Shown here: in pieces, positions 34,938-47,757 of the stretch | Layout: every line of letters starts with the position of its first letter | How positions within the stretch are numbered: the stretch's first letter is position 1 | Assembly (NCBI GenBank): GCA_029852735.1 | Contig: CM056810.1 | Coordinates: 75,036,021-75,100,020, forward strand | Direction of reading: 5' to 3' | Length of the DNA stretch: 64,000 nucleotides | From: Persea americana | Taxonomy: Eukaryota > Streptophyta > Magnoliopsida > Laurales > Lauraceae | The notes under the pieces: model-generated | Seen by the model: the letters and a program-made list of their open reading frames with translations, nothing else | What the model was told of the DNA's origin: nothing | Databases searched by the model: none | Program-made: the position numbers and the translations under genes

Positions 34938-36980
34938 ATCTTTGGGGCTCTCTTAGCAAATGACAAACTCACATTGCCTGACCCCAAAAGACGGGAGATG
35001 TTGGCAAAACCAACGATCCCCGATACTGTCCATACCACCAAATGGTCTCACATCTTCTCAACCAATGTTTCATTGTGAGAGAGAAGATCAACGAAATGTG
35101 GAAAAACGGAGTCATTACCTTTGACAAAAACTATGGGTCTGCCTCCGTCAACATGGTGTCATATGGACAAACATCCAAATCACCAAAGGAAAAAGTCACT
35201 ACTTCCTTCAAGGTGATAAAAATAACCCAGACGTCCCAAGAGCTGGTGCCTTACCTAACACCAGAAGGACAGCCCATATGGGTGCATCCCGATCTCCTGG
35301 AAAATGAAAATTGGGAGATCGTCAAAACAAAGCTGACCGCTCAACAGCGAAGGCAAGCCAAGAGACAACTCCGCAAGTTCAAACAGCAGGAGAAGGCTCA
35401 AACCAAGCAAGAGGTCCCTGAAAAGGCAGAAACCTCCTCTACCGCTTCACTGGGGGCAACAGAGGAGTCTTTTCCCAAGGCCTTAAGAGTGGCAAGAAAA
35501 TTCACCCTCGGTGATTTCATGCCACCACGACTCAGAGATGAGACTACGCAAGAGGCATCATACTCTTGCAACTCGGTAGTGGGATTCTCCATAAATTGAT
35601 ACGAGTTTAGTGACACTGCTAGTGACACCGATGAGTGGGAAGAATCCCTTGAAACCGGAGAATATCTCTCCGATGAAGAATGGATCCCAGAATCCCACCT
35701 TATGCCAGTAATTTGGTATAACCCCTTCCAGCCACAATGATCATGGTCTGATGATGATGAAGACCAAGAGGTTGTTCAAGAAAATGCTGTCGATCCAGCA
35801 TTGGCCAATGCTCTAGTGGATCCCAACGAGGTTGAACCACAAGGAGCAGATGAAGAAGAAGACTTGGCTCCTATGCCAGATCTTGAAGAATATGCAAGGA
35901 TCTTGCAGCGTCTTGCTATAGAGCAAGAGCAGGATCGCATCAATCAGCTTCATCAAAATCCAGAACCGGAAATCTTAGAGAATCTACAAGCATCTCCTCC
36001 AGTGACTCCGGAAAACGAAGAAAGTTGCTGGATTGATGATCCTCTTACATCAGAGGACGAGTCTGATTCTCAACAGTCCATTATGGAAGCATCTTCTATC
36101 GAAGTTGCCTGCAATGTGATAGTTCAGGATGATAGTGCCTCTGAAGCTTCATCTGCTGAAGCCACAGACTCTAAAAATGCATCCGGTAGCATATCTTCTG
36201 GAGCTACATATTCTCAGGTGACTTCCACTGAGATAACATCCTCCTAGCCTTCGTCTCATGAAATTGTAATATCATAATTCAAGCCTCTTCCGACTGATCA
36301 CCATGAAGAGACTCTGGCTGATGAAGTCTTCAAAGAAAACCCAGTCAATTGGTCTCAGATTCCCAACCTCATAGGAGATTTCTTGACCGATGAAATACTG
36401 GACAAAGAAGAAAAGTTACTGGAAGCTGTTCAGGACTTGTTCCCGGAAAATGCTCCACGCAACGCAATCACTGAAAACGGCAACGCTGCTGCAGAAGCGT
36501 TTTCAACAAATGGGGAAGATCAGCCCCTTGAGCCCGAAGAGGGTCTTCCAAAAGAAGAATCACCTCTAGAAGCTTTTGAAGTTGGGAAAGGTACCTGCAC
36601 TGGCCTGGATTACCACAAAAACTACAACCAACCTTCTTCTTATTCTTATGTAAATCATTCGGGAAAACAAGCTGTAAATGCCCCAAGCGGCAATGATAAT
36701 GAAAATGCATGCCCCAAGGAGGCTTTCAAGTATGACTTGATCGAGCACTTCAAACACATACCTGCACGCCTGCACATCTTAGACTTGTTACAAATGTCAC
36801 CACAAACTCGTGATAGTCTCATTTCAGAACTGCAAAGGCTGAATCTGGATGTCGATAAACATGCCCCACAAGTCCTGCAAATTGAAATGGACTATAGGGT
36901 CAAAAAATCAAAAACCTCTTCAAAGGGAGAAAAGAAAGAAGCTGGAGGACCTTGCACTGAATGCCTCTCGGTCTAAAAAG
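34938..36980 (+). pseudogene. Linker region between gag and protease, acidic
   Basis: Several collinear open frames (35042-35599, 35801-36247 and 36383-36976) are separated by single stops. They encode Glu/Asp/Ser-rich sequence such as QGADEEEDLAPMPDLEEYA, without a recognised fold. This is presumably the variable gag-pro linker of the same polyprotein. Confidence 0.6.
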
Positions 36981-37642
36981 CCGCAAGTGCTACCATCGCC
37001 TTTAATAAGGAAGACCTCCTGCTAGGTGAGACAAAGCACAACCGACCCCTGTACTTCATAGGGTACATCAAAGAGATGCCGATACACAGAGTCCAGATCG
37101 ACTCGGGTTCTGCACTCAACCTCATCTCTACTACGACACTCAAAGAGCTGGGTATCCCACCTAGCAAACTGAGCCACACATCTGTGTCCATCTTTGGATA
37201 TGATGGGAGTGCTTAAAGACCCATTGGAAAAATCAGGTTCAGGTTGCAAATCAGCGATCTTATCTCTGAGGTCACCGTGTATGTAATAAAAACCCCTTCA
37301 TGCTACAACATCCTTCTCGGATGCTCTTGGATACACGAGAACGGTGTCGTCCCTTCAACTCTACATCAGTGCATCAAGTTTGTTGGCGACGATGGATTGA
37401 TACATCGAGTGTTTGCAGACAAAAAGCCCTTCAAAGGCAAAGAAGTTCATTTTGCAGACTCTCAGATGTACAAGGATGAAAAAGAAGAAAAGGAGGAGAA
37501 AATAGCATCCTTAGCCGGCAATCTCCAAAAAGATAAAGGCAAGGCTCCTCAGCAATCATTAGAAGAAAACAAACCTTCCGGCAAACCCGAAGAGAGCAAT
37601 CAGTCTCCCTTTATTATCTCTTTCAAATCTTCCAAACCTTAG
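36981..37642 (+). pseudogene. Retroviral-type aspartic protease domain (degenerate)
   Basis: The active-site motif IDSGSALNLIS lies at about 37096-37130, followed by a flap/hydrophobic stretch and CYNILLGCSWIHENG at about 37300, as in plant Ty3 proteases. A stop near 37216 interrupts the domain. A Lys/Glu-rich tail follows to 37642. In the family it cleaves the polyprotein. Confidence 0.8.
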
Positions 37643-37921
37643 GTAATCACTACCAAAGCAAAGAAGACAAAGCAAAAGACTGGGGGCAAGTTCACTGTTT
37701 CCTTCGTGTCTATCATACAAGACACGGATTCGGATTCAAAGACAGAAGACGATACATCATCAAGTCAAGCTGATACTTAGCAAGTTCAGCCTGCCCTCAC
37801 TCCATTGCAGACTCCTGCTGACATAGAAAATCCTGTGTCTACTACCTTCATCGTTCTGGCAACAACGGCAGAAGAGAAACCAATCTTCTTCCATAGATCG
37901 GATGCTTCTTAATCAAACTCC

Positions 37922-38515
37922 TTGCTTGAACCTTTCCAAAATGAAGGTATGCCTCAACTATCCTTGTATAGTCCAATGACACAAGCTATCATAAAGAAAA
38001 TGGGCTATGATGCTCAAAATCCAATCGGTTTGGGAGGTGGCCGTGGTATTCTCACACCATTAGAACCCACCCTGACCAAAAGTCAGCTAGAAGATTGGAA
38101 ACTCCACCGTCGCATAGATAAGTCTTCATACGGGTTGGGGTATGATCCTGACATTTCGATGAGACAGCTGACACAAAGGCTGCAGAGTCGTTTTGCCGAC
38201 CAGGTCTCAACATCTCATGTCGATGAAGACATCGATCTCCCTAGATATCTCTTTGAAGAGTTACCTGCCAAGGACCCAGGAAGCTCATCAAATTGGTACG
38301 ATTTCTCTGACGATGAAGAGGAATTGTCCGATGATACAGACGCATGGTTCTCTGATTCAAAGAAGCCATCGTCTCCAAAAGAAGTGCCTTACTTTGACCC
38401 AGTTTCAGCAGGTGATTGGGATCATCTCATAGCAAGTCTTGAGAAGAGTATCGATCAAGAAGATTTATGGACGGAAGCGGAGCCATGGTCTGAAAATGCC
38501 CTAGGAAATCCATAA
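37922..38515 (+). pseudogene. G-patch-like segment between protease and RT
   Basis: IIKKMGYDAQNPIGLGGGRG (about 37990-38050) has the Gly pattern of a G-patch domain, found in this place in many plant Tat-type elements. It is followed by an acidic stretch. The segment ends at a stop just before the RT region. Confidence 0.65.
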
Positions 38516-38527
38516 GGTCTTGTTGAG

Positions 38528-39620
38528 TTGGAAGCCTCCGAAAATATTGTGGAGGAACCACCTTCAAACCTTCCAACAGAAGATTTTGTTCAAAAGATAG
38601 ACTTGGGAACACCTAATAACCCACGTCCTGTATTCATAAGTAAGAATATAAAGGATGATGAGTTACTCGAGTATGTCTCGTTTCTTCGCGAGTTTGTTGA
38701 TTGTTTTGCATGGTCTTACGCTGAAATGCCTGGCTTAGATCCCAAAATAGCAGTTCACAAACTCAACCTGCAAGAAAATATCAAGCCTGTCAAACAAGGA
38801 CAAAGAAGATTTCGTCCTGATGTGATGGACAAAATTGAACAAGAAGTTCAGAAACTCAAAAATGTTGGCTTCATCCGCGAGGAACAACATCCTGAATGGT
38901 TGGCCAACATCGTCCCCGTGACAAAGAAAAATGGGCAAATCAGAGTCTGTATTGACTATAGAGACCTGAATAACGCATGCCCCAAAGATGAATTCCCGCT
39001 CCCCATACCGGAGGTAATGATTGACAACACCTGCGGGTTTGAGCGAATGACTTTCATGGATGGCTTCTCTGACTACAACCAGATAAAGATGCATCCCGAA
39101 GATGAAAGGCATACATCATTTCGGACCCCATTTGGCGTGTATTGCTACATTGTCATCCCATTTGGTCTGAAGAATGTCGGTGCAACATATCAGAGGGCTA
39201 TGATGAAGATATTTCCAAGATATGCAGCACAAGACGGTCGAATGTTATGTTGATGACCTCGCCGTCAAAAGCAAAAGAAAAGAAGACCATCTCGAAGATC
39301 TTCGAGAAGTCTTCCTCCGGTTTCGCAAACACAAATTGCAGATGAATCCCCTCAAATGCTTCTTCGGTGTCTCATCGGGTAAGTTTCTCGGATTCATAGT
39401 TCGGAAAGCTGGAATAGAGCTTGACCTCATCAAAGTTAAGGCAATTCTAGAAATGCCATCTCCAAGAACCCTAAGAGAACTAAAAGGGCTTCGAGGAAGA
39501 TTATCATACATTCGACGGTTTATTTCCAATCTATCAGGAAAAGGCCGTCCTTTTTCTCACCTAATGAAGAAAGGTGTTGACTTTGTTTGGGATGCTGAAA
39601 GTGAAGCTGCATTTCAAGAC
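38528..39620 (+). pseudogene. Reverse transcriptase domain with a frameshift
   Basis: The N-terminal fingers and palm are in the frame 38528-39253 (GFIREEQHPEWLANIVPVTK, VCIDYRDLNNACPKDEFPLP and TPFGVYCYIVIPFGLKN). The catalytic YVDD at 39246-39257 and the thumb (FLGFIVRKAGIELD) are in another frame that starts at about 39210. A single extra base near 39210 explains the shift. As it stands no full-length RT can be made. Confidence 0.92.
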
Positions 39621-40019
39621 ATCAAGTCATACCTGACCAAACCTCCAGTGTTAGCTGCTCCCACAACCGGAAAACCATTCATCTTGTACACAAGAGCTCT
39701 CGATTATTCTTTGGGCGCTCTACTTGCACAAGAAAATGACGGAGAAAAAGAAGTTGCTCTATACTACCTCAATCGCATATTGGTAGATGCAGAGCATCGC
39801 TACTCTCCAGTCGAGAAAGAATGCCTGGCAGCGATATTCGCCGTACAAAAGCTATGCTACTATTTGTTGTCAAACACAGTATACCTGATTTCGAGGATCA
39901 ATCTCTTAAAGGTCCTTGTCACAAAAGCAGGTTCTCTCAATGCCCGGCTGGCAAAATGGCCCGTCCTTCTTTCACAATTTGATATTAGGTATGTATCACA
40001 AAAAGCAATCAAAGGCTAA
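39621..40019 (+). pseudogene. RNase H domain
   Basis: Follows RT in the same frame: KPFILYTRALDYSLGALLAQ, then ALYYLNRILVDAEHRYSPVE and KECLAAIFAVQKL. This is the usual Ty3/gypsy RNase H that removes RNA from the hybrid during reverse transcription. The frame ends in a stop at 40017-40019, just before the second RNase H-like domain. Confidence 0.85.
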
Positions 40020-40550
40020 GCTCTGGCTGACTTTCTTGTAGAGCATCCACTGCCTAAGAATTCTCTGCTCAGGGATGATCTCCCAGACAAACCTGTCTAC
40101 AACGTGGAGACTTCCTCACCAAATGCCTCTTGGAATATGTACTTCGATGGTGCAACCGGGACAAATGAAAAAGGAAAGCCGATATCGGGAATTGACATTC
40201 TCTTTGTTAGCCCCGACAAATACATGATTCCATACGCATTCTCGCTACTAGAACCATGTTCAAACAATACAGCTGAGTACCAAGCTCTGATCATAGGATT
40301 GAAACTCGCCCTCGAATCCGGCATCACCATGCTGGAAACATTTGGGGATTCTCAACTGATCATCAACCAGATGAATCAGAAATATGAAATTAGGAAACCT
40401 GATCTATTGTCTTACTACAAGAAGGCACAATCACTTCGACAAAAGTTTGACATCTGCCACATCTCTCACATCCGTAGAGGTGAAAAATTCGTGCAGATGC
40501 CCTGGCTGGACTCGCTGCATTTATGGCAATCCAAGAAGGAAAAAACATGA
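40020..40550 (+). pseudogene. Second, archaeal-type RNase H-like domain
   Basis: WNMYFDGATGTNEKGKPISG, NNTAEYQALIIGLKLALESG and GDSQLIINQM give the D-E-D pattern of an RNase H fold distinct from the preceding domain. An additional domain of this type is a hallmark of the Tat lineage, which supports the classification. The frame is disrupted at about 40490. Confidence 0.85.
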
Positions 40551-40819
40551 AAATTACAGTGTGTCAAAGAAAGATTCTCCCTCCTCTCAACACACCAAGC
40601 AGTCGCTGAATGCCACCGAGTGGTCAGAAGTCGGATTTCCATCCTTAAACCTCCAATTGGCGACTGGAGGGATCCGTTCATTGATTGTATTATGTTCGGA
40701 ATCCTACCAAAAGATCCAAAAGAAAGGGTAAGCATTCAAAGACGAGCCCCAAACTTTCATTTGGATATTCCCTCCAAAATGCTTTACAGAAAATCCTTCA
40801 ATGGAGTACTCCTACGTTG

Positions 40820-41920
40820 CTTGTCACAATAAGAGGCGGAAGAGACTCTAAAAGAAGTTCATACTGGTCTTTGTGGAGCCTATCAGGCTGGTCCTAAGCT
40901 CTACGATCAGATAAAAATGTTAGGTTACTATTGGCCTACTATGGTAGTTGACATGATGCAATTTGCTAAAGTTGCCAACAATGCCAAGTTCATGGAGATT
41001 ATGTCCACATGCCTCCAGAATGGCTACATCCTACAGCGATCTCATGGCCCTTCGAAGCCTGAGGTATGGACATCATAGGTCTTATCTCTCCCCCGTCAAG
41101 CAAAGGTCATCGCTTCATCTTCGCCGCTACGGATTATTTCTCCAAGTGGTCAGAAGCATTTGCGTTCAATGAAATGAAGACCTCATCAGTCCTTCAATTC
41201 TTGCGCACCAATATCATTTGTCGCTTCGGCATACCTAAAAGATTTGTCCATGATAACGGACCACAATTCCGGGATCACAGATTTTATAGGTTCTGCGACA
41301 AATACAAAATCCAAAGTTGTCCTTCGACTCCGTATAACTCAACAGCGAATGGACTGGCAGAAGCCTTCAACAAGACACTCTACAAAATCCTCAAGAAAAT
41401 GGTCTCTAGTCACAAAAGGGACTGAAGCGATAAACTGCCTGAAGCTTTATGGGCCTACCGGACTACCGTTCGAGGACCAACCCATAGCACACCATTCTCC
41501 TTGGTCTATGGATGTGAAGCAGTTGTTCCTCTAGAGGTGCAAATTCCTTCTTTAAGGGTATCTCTACAAAATGAAATGACGCAAGAAAGCAACGTCAAAT
41601 TGAGACTCCAAAAACTGGATAATCTCGATGAAAGACGGCTCGAAGCTCTACAAAGCATTGAGCTTTACCAAGCACGCATGGCATGATCTTTTGACAAGAA
41701 GGTCAGGCAACGCGCCCATAAAAAGGGTGACTTGGTTCTTGCGGTGAAAAGGCCAATGGTTTTTGCCCACAAATCTAAAGGCAAATTCAAACCAAAATGG
41801 GAGGGACCCTTCGTCATCGACAAAGTCTTCTCCAATGGCGCATATGCTCTTCTAAACATGGAGGGTGACAGATGTATGCTGCCCATCAATGGTAAGTTCT
41901 TGAAGCGATACTACCCTTGA
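40820..41920 (+). pseudogene. Integrase (degenerate)
   Basis: The zinc-finger region (about 40850-41030) is recognisable (VHTGLCGAYQAGPKLYDQIK, YYWPTM), but its distal Cys pair is lost or frame-shifted. The core has the three acidic catalytic positions: MDIIGL (about 41066), HDNGPQF (about 41257) and NGLAEAFNK (about 41350). A stop near 41425 and others split the C-terminal part, which ends with KFKPKWEGPFVI and NGKFLKRYYP at 41920. In the family it inserts the cDNA into the genome. Confidence 0.9.
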
Positions 41921-42284
41921 AGACTTCCTAAGCGATGCCTGCATGGCCAAAGCCTATTCCTATGTACTTGCTCGTCAAACCCACCCCTTTTAGAGTTTTC
42001 ATCCCTATGTTGAAATTTCTAAAAAACTAAAACAATGTTTACTTTCAATGTTTTATTGTTAAAAAAAAAAAAGTCAAACCCAAAATCCAAGTTTAGGTGC
42101 CTTTTCCCTAACTTGACCAAAACTTTCGATCCTTGAACCCAAAAATTCATGGTTTGAAACAAAAATCAGGACTTAGGGATTTCCACCCTAGTCCACCCCG
42201 ACTTTTGCCATCAAAAAATGGTTTTGAGTTAAAATTTACGCCCCTCGTGTCTTTAAACAAAAATGGTTTTTCGAAAAACCGTGG

Positions 42285-42670
42285 GGAAGCGACGTTTAGT
42301 CGATACTCACACAAAACCCAAAAATCGGAAGGATGCGAACCCCATTCGATACTTCCAAAACCTCAAATCGCAAGGAAGTGACGCCTCGTCAATACTTGCA
42401 AGATTTCAAAAATCGTGGAGACACAACGCTTCAGTTGATATCCACAACCCAAATTTCAAAACAAAAACAAAGGTTTGAAAAAACCTCAAATTTCAAAAAA
42501 TCGTGGGGAGGCGACATTCCATCGATACTCGCAAAACAAAATTTTTGAAAAAAAGGCAGGGAAGCGACATTCAGTCGATACTTGCACCAAAATCCGCGAG
42601 TAGGCGACATTCCATCGATACTTGCAATACCATTCAGCAGGAGGGCGACTCTTAGTCGATACTTGCACTT
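42285..42670 (+). repeat. Tandem repeat array 1 after integrase
   Basis: Seven copies of a word close to GCGACATTCAGTCGATACTT, each followed by GCA, start at about 42285, 42375, 42423, 42508, 42561, 42601 and 42643. Spacing is uneven (40-90 bp). Non-coding. Confidence 0.85.
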
Positions 42671-42684
42671 TGAAAAAAAAAAAG

Positions 42685-43080
42685 AAAAACCCGGCTTTTA
42701 CACCAAAACCAGGCTTTCATGCAAAAAACCTGGCTTTCATGCCAAAAAATCAAAACTCTGGCTTCCATGCCGACAAAACAAAACTTGGTTTTCAAAAACT
42801 CGGCTTTCATGCCATAAAATCTAGCTTTCACGCCAAACAAACAAAAATCAGCTTCTATGCCACAAAATCTGGCTTTCATGCAAAAAAAAACAAAATTTTG
42901 GCTCTTATGCCACAAAACCAAAACTTTGCTTTCACCCCCACAAAAATCGGCTCTCATGCCAAAAACTCGGCTCCCATGCCACATGCAAAATTTTGGCCCT
43001 CACGCCATTCAAAATTCGGCTTTCATGCCATCCCAAAAATCAAGCTTTTTGCCATAAAATCAGGCTTTCATGCCTAAAAC
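42685..43080 (+). repeat. Tandem repeat array 2 (GGCTTTCATGCCAAAA)
   Basis: About 17 variants of a word near GGCTTTCATGCCAAAA occur in some 400 bp, with spacing of 18-30 bp. GGC...GCC makes each unit weakly self-complementary. The open frames through it are repeat artefacts. Confidence 0.9.
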
Positions 43081-43285
43081 AACCATTTGACAAAAGATTT
43101 TCACAAAATGACAACCTTTTGATCAAATTTTCAAACAAACCATTCCCATTCAATTTTTGCTTATGTTTTCATCAAAAGTGAATTTAAGTGAAATAAGGGA
43201 ATACAAAAAAAAAAAAAAGGTGCCGAGAAATGTTTATACATGGAGGTGGCAGAACAAAAGGGGAAAAGTTTGCTACAAAGTCAGG

Positions 43286-45296
43286 AGACTAGTTCGACAT
43301 GGCCTTCAGCCAAAGGCTTAACTCCTCAAGCAAACTCTTGGCCTTATCCTCCAAAGCTTCCAGGCCACGTTTCTTCAGGATTTTCCAATAAAAAGCAGTA
43401 TGCCGTCGTGACCCATCTTCAGCACGAGGAAGCTCTTCCCGGAGAATTTGCCATTGTTCATATTCCTGAGTCTTCTTCCAGAGATTGCTTTCAACCTCCT
43501 CAACTTGGCGAATGAGAGTCCTCTTTCTACCGCAAGCTTTCAAAGTAGCAGCCCACTTGGCAGCGGCCTGTTCTTCTAATAGCTCAAGGTGTTGTCTGGC
43601 CTCAATGACCTCCCTATCGAGACGGTGTTGGTCCTGTGTCAGCTCAATAATAGCCAACTCGGTGACGTTCCTCTCCCAAACGAGCTACTTCCGAGTCCGC
43701 GAGATCTCATTCAATTCAGATTTGACCTCGCTGGAAGGCTTCAAAAACATCTCGTTGAAGAAGTCGTCATTTGGAAAGCTCTTGGTCTCATTCCACTTGT
43801 TGCCTAGAGTGATGACTTCATCAACAAAAGCCTTGGCATCTGTAATGTCCAGACCGACTTCTTCACTATCGGCAAGAATGTCCTACACATGCTTAACCAT
43901 GCCGAAACCAGCCTCCAAATGGCCAGAAGAAAGAGTCTCGACCCATGAGCTAAAGACTCTCTTCAACACCTTCCTCGCAAACTGACGGGATGACTCAGAT
44001 GAAGACTCACCATGCTCCGTTGGTCGACTACCCATGTCAGGCACAGTAATCAAGAAGCTCTTTCCAATCGGAGCTGCCGGAGAAGGAATATCAACATGCG
44101 GACTCACCTCCGCCTTATCGAAACTAGTAGAAGAAGCCCCTACTCCTGGATCAACCGCGGGCACCCCTTGCTCTGGCTCTGAGAAAGATAGAGGAACTTC
44201 TTCTGTCACCTCACAACCTGCAAATGAAAGATGAAAAAGGTATGAATATAATCTTGTCAAAAATCAAAATATCAAGATTATCACTACAAAGTACCTTCTT
44301 CGACGACTGGCAGAATGCTTTCTGCCTCCACGAGCTCATCCGAAGCATCATCAAAAGTTGCATCCATGGATGGCTCAAAGTCGTCGGAATCTTCTAGCAA
44401 GTCAGCTGGCAAGAAACAAAAAAAATATATGTCAGCAAATGGCGGTAAAGAAGAACGAAAAGAAAAAAGAAATCATACTAGGTGGAGATTCTGGATCTAC
44501 TTCAGAGTCTTTGGGTTCTTCCTCAAATGCCATGATCGGATCCGTCACTGCCTCATTGGCCGGAACCTCAGGCATCATCAAGCCATCATCTTCTGCCAAA
44601 AGAAAGAAAGCAGTAGAGCAAAACAAAAGCTCTCATGAAAGAAAAAAAACGGAAAGAGAAAAGGGAAAAGCATACCATCATCAATGGTCTCTTCCTCTTG
44701 GCTCTTCTTTTCCGGAGGCTCATCATCATCCCTTGATGCCTCCTCAACAATGGTGGAAGGAGTTTCCAGATCAAGAGAGTTTTCGTGCCGTCTCTGACTT
44801 CGGCACTGTCCTCTTCTCCTCTTGCTCCTACGGGACGAATTGCTGGAAGTACCCGCCCCACCATCGAAATCGGGCCTCTCGCTAGAGTTCTCATTGGATG
44901 GTCTGCTCTTGCCTGTAGACTCCATGGAAGTCTTTGTTCGCTCGGCTTGTATCCAAGTAGCGACCTCAACCTCCTCCTATGCGAGCTGTTCCAAGACCTC
45001 ACCAGGTATTTCTTGTGCAACTCCCGATCTGATGACATCCTGGTCCTCGAGAAAACCTGTTCTGTGCTTTTCTCTAGAAAGGAAAGCCAGAACTTCTTCT
45101 CGGCAGACGCCATCTGACTTCCCAAGACCCTTCCTAGAAGACTGCTTTACACCGAGCTCTTTCTTGGAAAGCCCCCGGTATGCTGAAAAGCTCTCCACGA
45201 ACCACTTCGTGAAGCCAGCTGTCCGGAAAGTGGGCAACTCAGGATAAGAAATCATGGCGGTAGTGTCTTCCAAGCTATAGAAGGCCCATGCATTCC
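43286..45296 (-). pseudogene. Antisense PMD-like gene, 3' part with three introns
   Basis: On the minus strand this continues the gene that starts near 49470. The first exon part (45296-44676) contains NAWAFYSLEDTTAMISYPEL, TAGFTKWFVESFSAYRG and a Ser/Arg-rich part. GT-AG introns lie at 44675-44593, 44478-44406 and 44294-44218. All three joins keep the phase, giving an acidic stretch (EDSDDFEPSMDATFDDASDE) and then GCEVTEEVPLSFSEP. The tail (about 43680-43289) is heptad-rich (HLELLEEQAAAKWAATLKA) and probably a coiled coil. Stops at about 44930, 43883 and 43690 make this copy non-functional. Similarity to the plant mobile domain family is judged from the 5' part. Confidence 0.75.
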
Positions 45297-47757
45297 TCCC
45301 GGAGATTCACCTTCACAAGTAGAAAGGAAATCAGACTTTTTTTCTAACTTTCCATTGCATGTATATTTAAAGAAATAGATAAGATTTTAGAATGCCGTGA
45401 GAGGCGATTTTGTTTAGTTTGCCGTGAAAGGCGGTTTTGTGCCGTGAAAGGCGGTTTTGCCATGGAAGGCGATTTTACAAATCTTATCAATAGTGAAAGA
45501 CAAGAATTGTGATTTTTTGTCTCTTTTAAAAAAATACAAAGTATAATAGAGAAAAAAGAAAGAGGGATTTGACTTCTCAGGAGATTGTGGGAACTCGTTT
45601 AGATCAACGGTTGATGCTTCTCATAAATGGACTCCGCCGTCGTTCTTCAGATTATAACACTTGATGCTTTGGTTCACTTGGCTTGGCTTGGACCTCGGAT
45701 TTTTAGCGGACAAAGACCAAGGGAAGGTCCTATATTTAATAAAAAACCAAGTAGACGGGCTGAAAAGCCGCATCTAGGCCATGTTGGATAGAAGAAGAGG
45801 GGAAACCTTGGGGGGAGTGGCTCCCCAAGGGAGTTCGATCACCTTATAGTGTATGCAGCAGAGTTTCTTCGAGGCAAGAGAGCTTTTTTGTGTAAAGAAT
45901 TCTTCGGGATAATTTTCAAGACGATTTTTCTGGACGCTTTTCCTTTGACCACCTATTTATAGGCTTTTGGTGGCCATTAGGAAGGTTTATGGGCCTTGAT
46001 TGTATTAATGCTCCATGATGGGAGGAATTACAATATTTAATTTCATAATTTTGTAACTCATTTTTCTTGGATTTTGATTGGCCAATGGAGAATAATGAAC
46101 ATTTAATCTCCATGATGATGGGAGTTTCATGATTAATTACTATGATTAATTTCCATAATGATAGAAGTTACATAGTTAATTGTCATGATTAATTGGACTT
46201 GTAACTCCCATTTACTTGCTTCTGACTGGGCCGTCCAAAATAATAAGTTAATAACCCAAATGAGTTGTCATAAAAAGGTCATTTAACTTCATTAATTGGT
46301 CGTCGAGTCGCTTGAAGAGTCGCGGGCCGCATCGCGTCTTTTGGAATTCTTCTTGCAATGACCATCGATGGATCCGCATGTTATTTGATGTCGGATGATG
46401 ATGCAAATTCAGACAATGGTTGATACCAATGGGCCGGCAACATCTGTCCAATCTATTTCTCGATCGGTCGGGCAGAAAGTGTACTTTCTTGGTTGGCCGG
46501 TTGGCGGTTTCGGAGTGTCCGATGATGATCAAATGATTTCGATGGCGGATCCGTAATGTTGATGAAGATCGACGGATATTATGCCTCAAAAATCAGATTT
46601 TAAAAAAATCACTGGGGCTAATCATCGTGAAACGGGAAAAGAATCGGAAAAAACGGACGTTTCGGCGGAAATCCGGCGACCCGGACTTCCAGGGTTACCG
46701 GTGACCATGGGGCCGGCGACCTTTGGCCATGGTCGCCGGCCACCATGGGGCTTTGGCCCCCTTTTCGGTCGCAGTTTCTTCGCCGTTTTTCGGGCTTTTT
46801 CGCTTCTGTTTTCTCATGTATTTTTCTTTGACATTTCTCCTCGTTTATTGGCTTGATTCTACTGAAGAAAACCCATCGAGAAGTCATGCAAATCAGAGCA
46901 CAAAGTTTCCTATTTTTGGAAAAGCCGAAGACTTTGTAGCCGTTTTTCCGCCAAGAGTTGAAACTAGGTTAAACGATGTCGGAATGACCTGAAATTTGAG
47001 GTGAAGCTTCCTGAGCATTAGATAGGACCAACCATGGGCTTTTATTTGAGTTTCGAAGCCGTTTGGGGTCCCGTCGATGCTAGACTTGATTTCACCGTGC
47101 GGAAGATGTCTAGCTTCGATGTACGGTCATCCGATGTCCGATTGACCTGAAATTTAACAGGGAGCCTATTGGAGTCATTTTGAGACGATCCATTAGCTCC
47201 GATTTGGATGCCATGGTCCCGGGGAGCTTTGCCGCCGGTAGGCTTGATTTTGCTTCGGAGCATCAAAGCCGGGTCAAACATCGTTGGAATGACCTGAAAT
47301 TTGACGTGTAGCCCTTTGGAAGCATGTGGAAGCTACTCATGTGCTTTGTTTGATGAGTGGCGGCATCGGAGGTTCTTGCCTCCGGGAGGCTTGATTTCGC
47401 CGTTCGAGAGTTGATGGAGGGTCAAACGGTGTCAGTTTGACTTGAAATTCGACGTAGAACCTTTTGGAGGTATTTTGAAACCATCCATAGGCTCTGATTG
47501 AAGATTTGATGTCTTCGACACTGTCGCTACTGGGAGTTCCTGCTCAGCTGTTGGAGGATTGAAGTTAGGCTAGATGGTGTCGAAATGGCCCGAAACTTCA
47601 TGTGTACCTCTTTTTTTGCTATTTTGAAAGATCTTGTAGTTTTTGTTTGATTTGACAAAATCTGATGCTTGAAGCAGCTTTGCCTGTTTGTAGTAGGATG
47701 CGGCTTCATGTAGCTTTTGATGTTGAGGAGGCAAAGTGACATTTTTGGTGTCAACAG
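45297..47757 (-). mobile_element. Inverted LTR of the same Tat family, inserted in the antisense gene
   Basis: The reverse complement matches the 3' LTR from its first bases (TGTTGACAC, at 47757 leftwards) through the TATA region (about 45955) to the GTGAATCTCCGG block at about 45297. The last 130 or so bases of the LTR are missing. No matching 5-bp duplication is visible (TCGAC before its start is not found at the other side), so one side was deleted after insertion or the copy arose by rearrangement. Confidence 0.88.

Noticed and set aside
42582..43181. Several overlapping open frames rich in HAK/FHA words on both strands
   Set aside because: They are translations of the GGCTTTCATGCC tandem array, open in several frames because of the repeat.
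44315..45247. Plus-strand frames of 107-175 codons opposite the antisense gene
   Set aside because: Shadows of the minus-strand exons; Ser/Lys-rich content follows from the acidic exon sequence.
46581..47281. Open frames of 70-113 codons on both strands
   Set aside because: They lie inside the inverted LTR, and the matching frames recur in the 3' LTR (52070-52722). LTR sequence, not genes.
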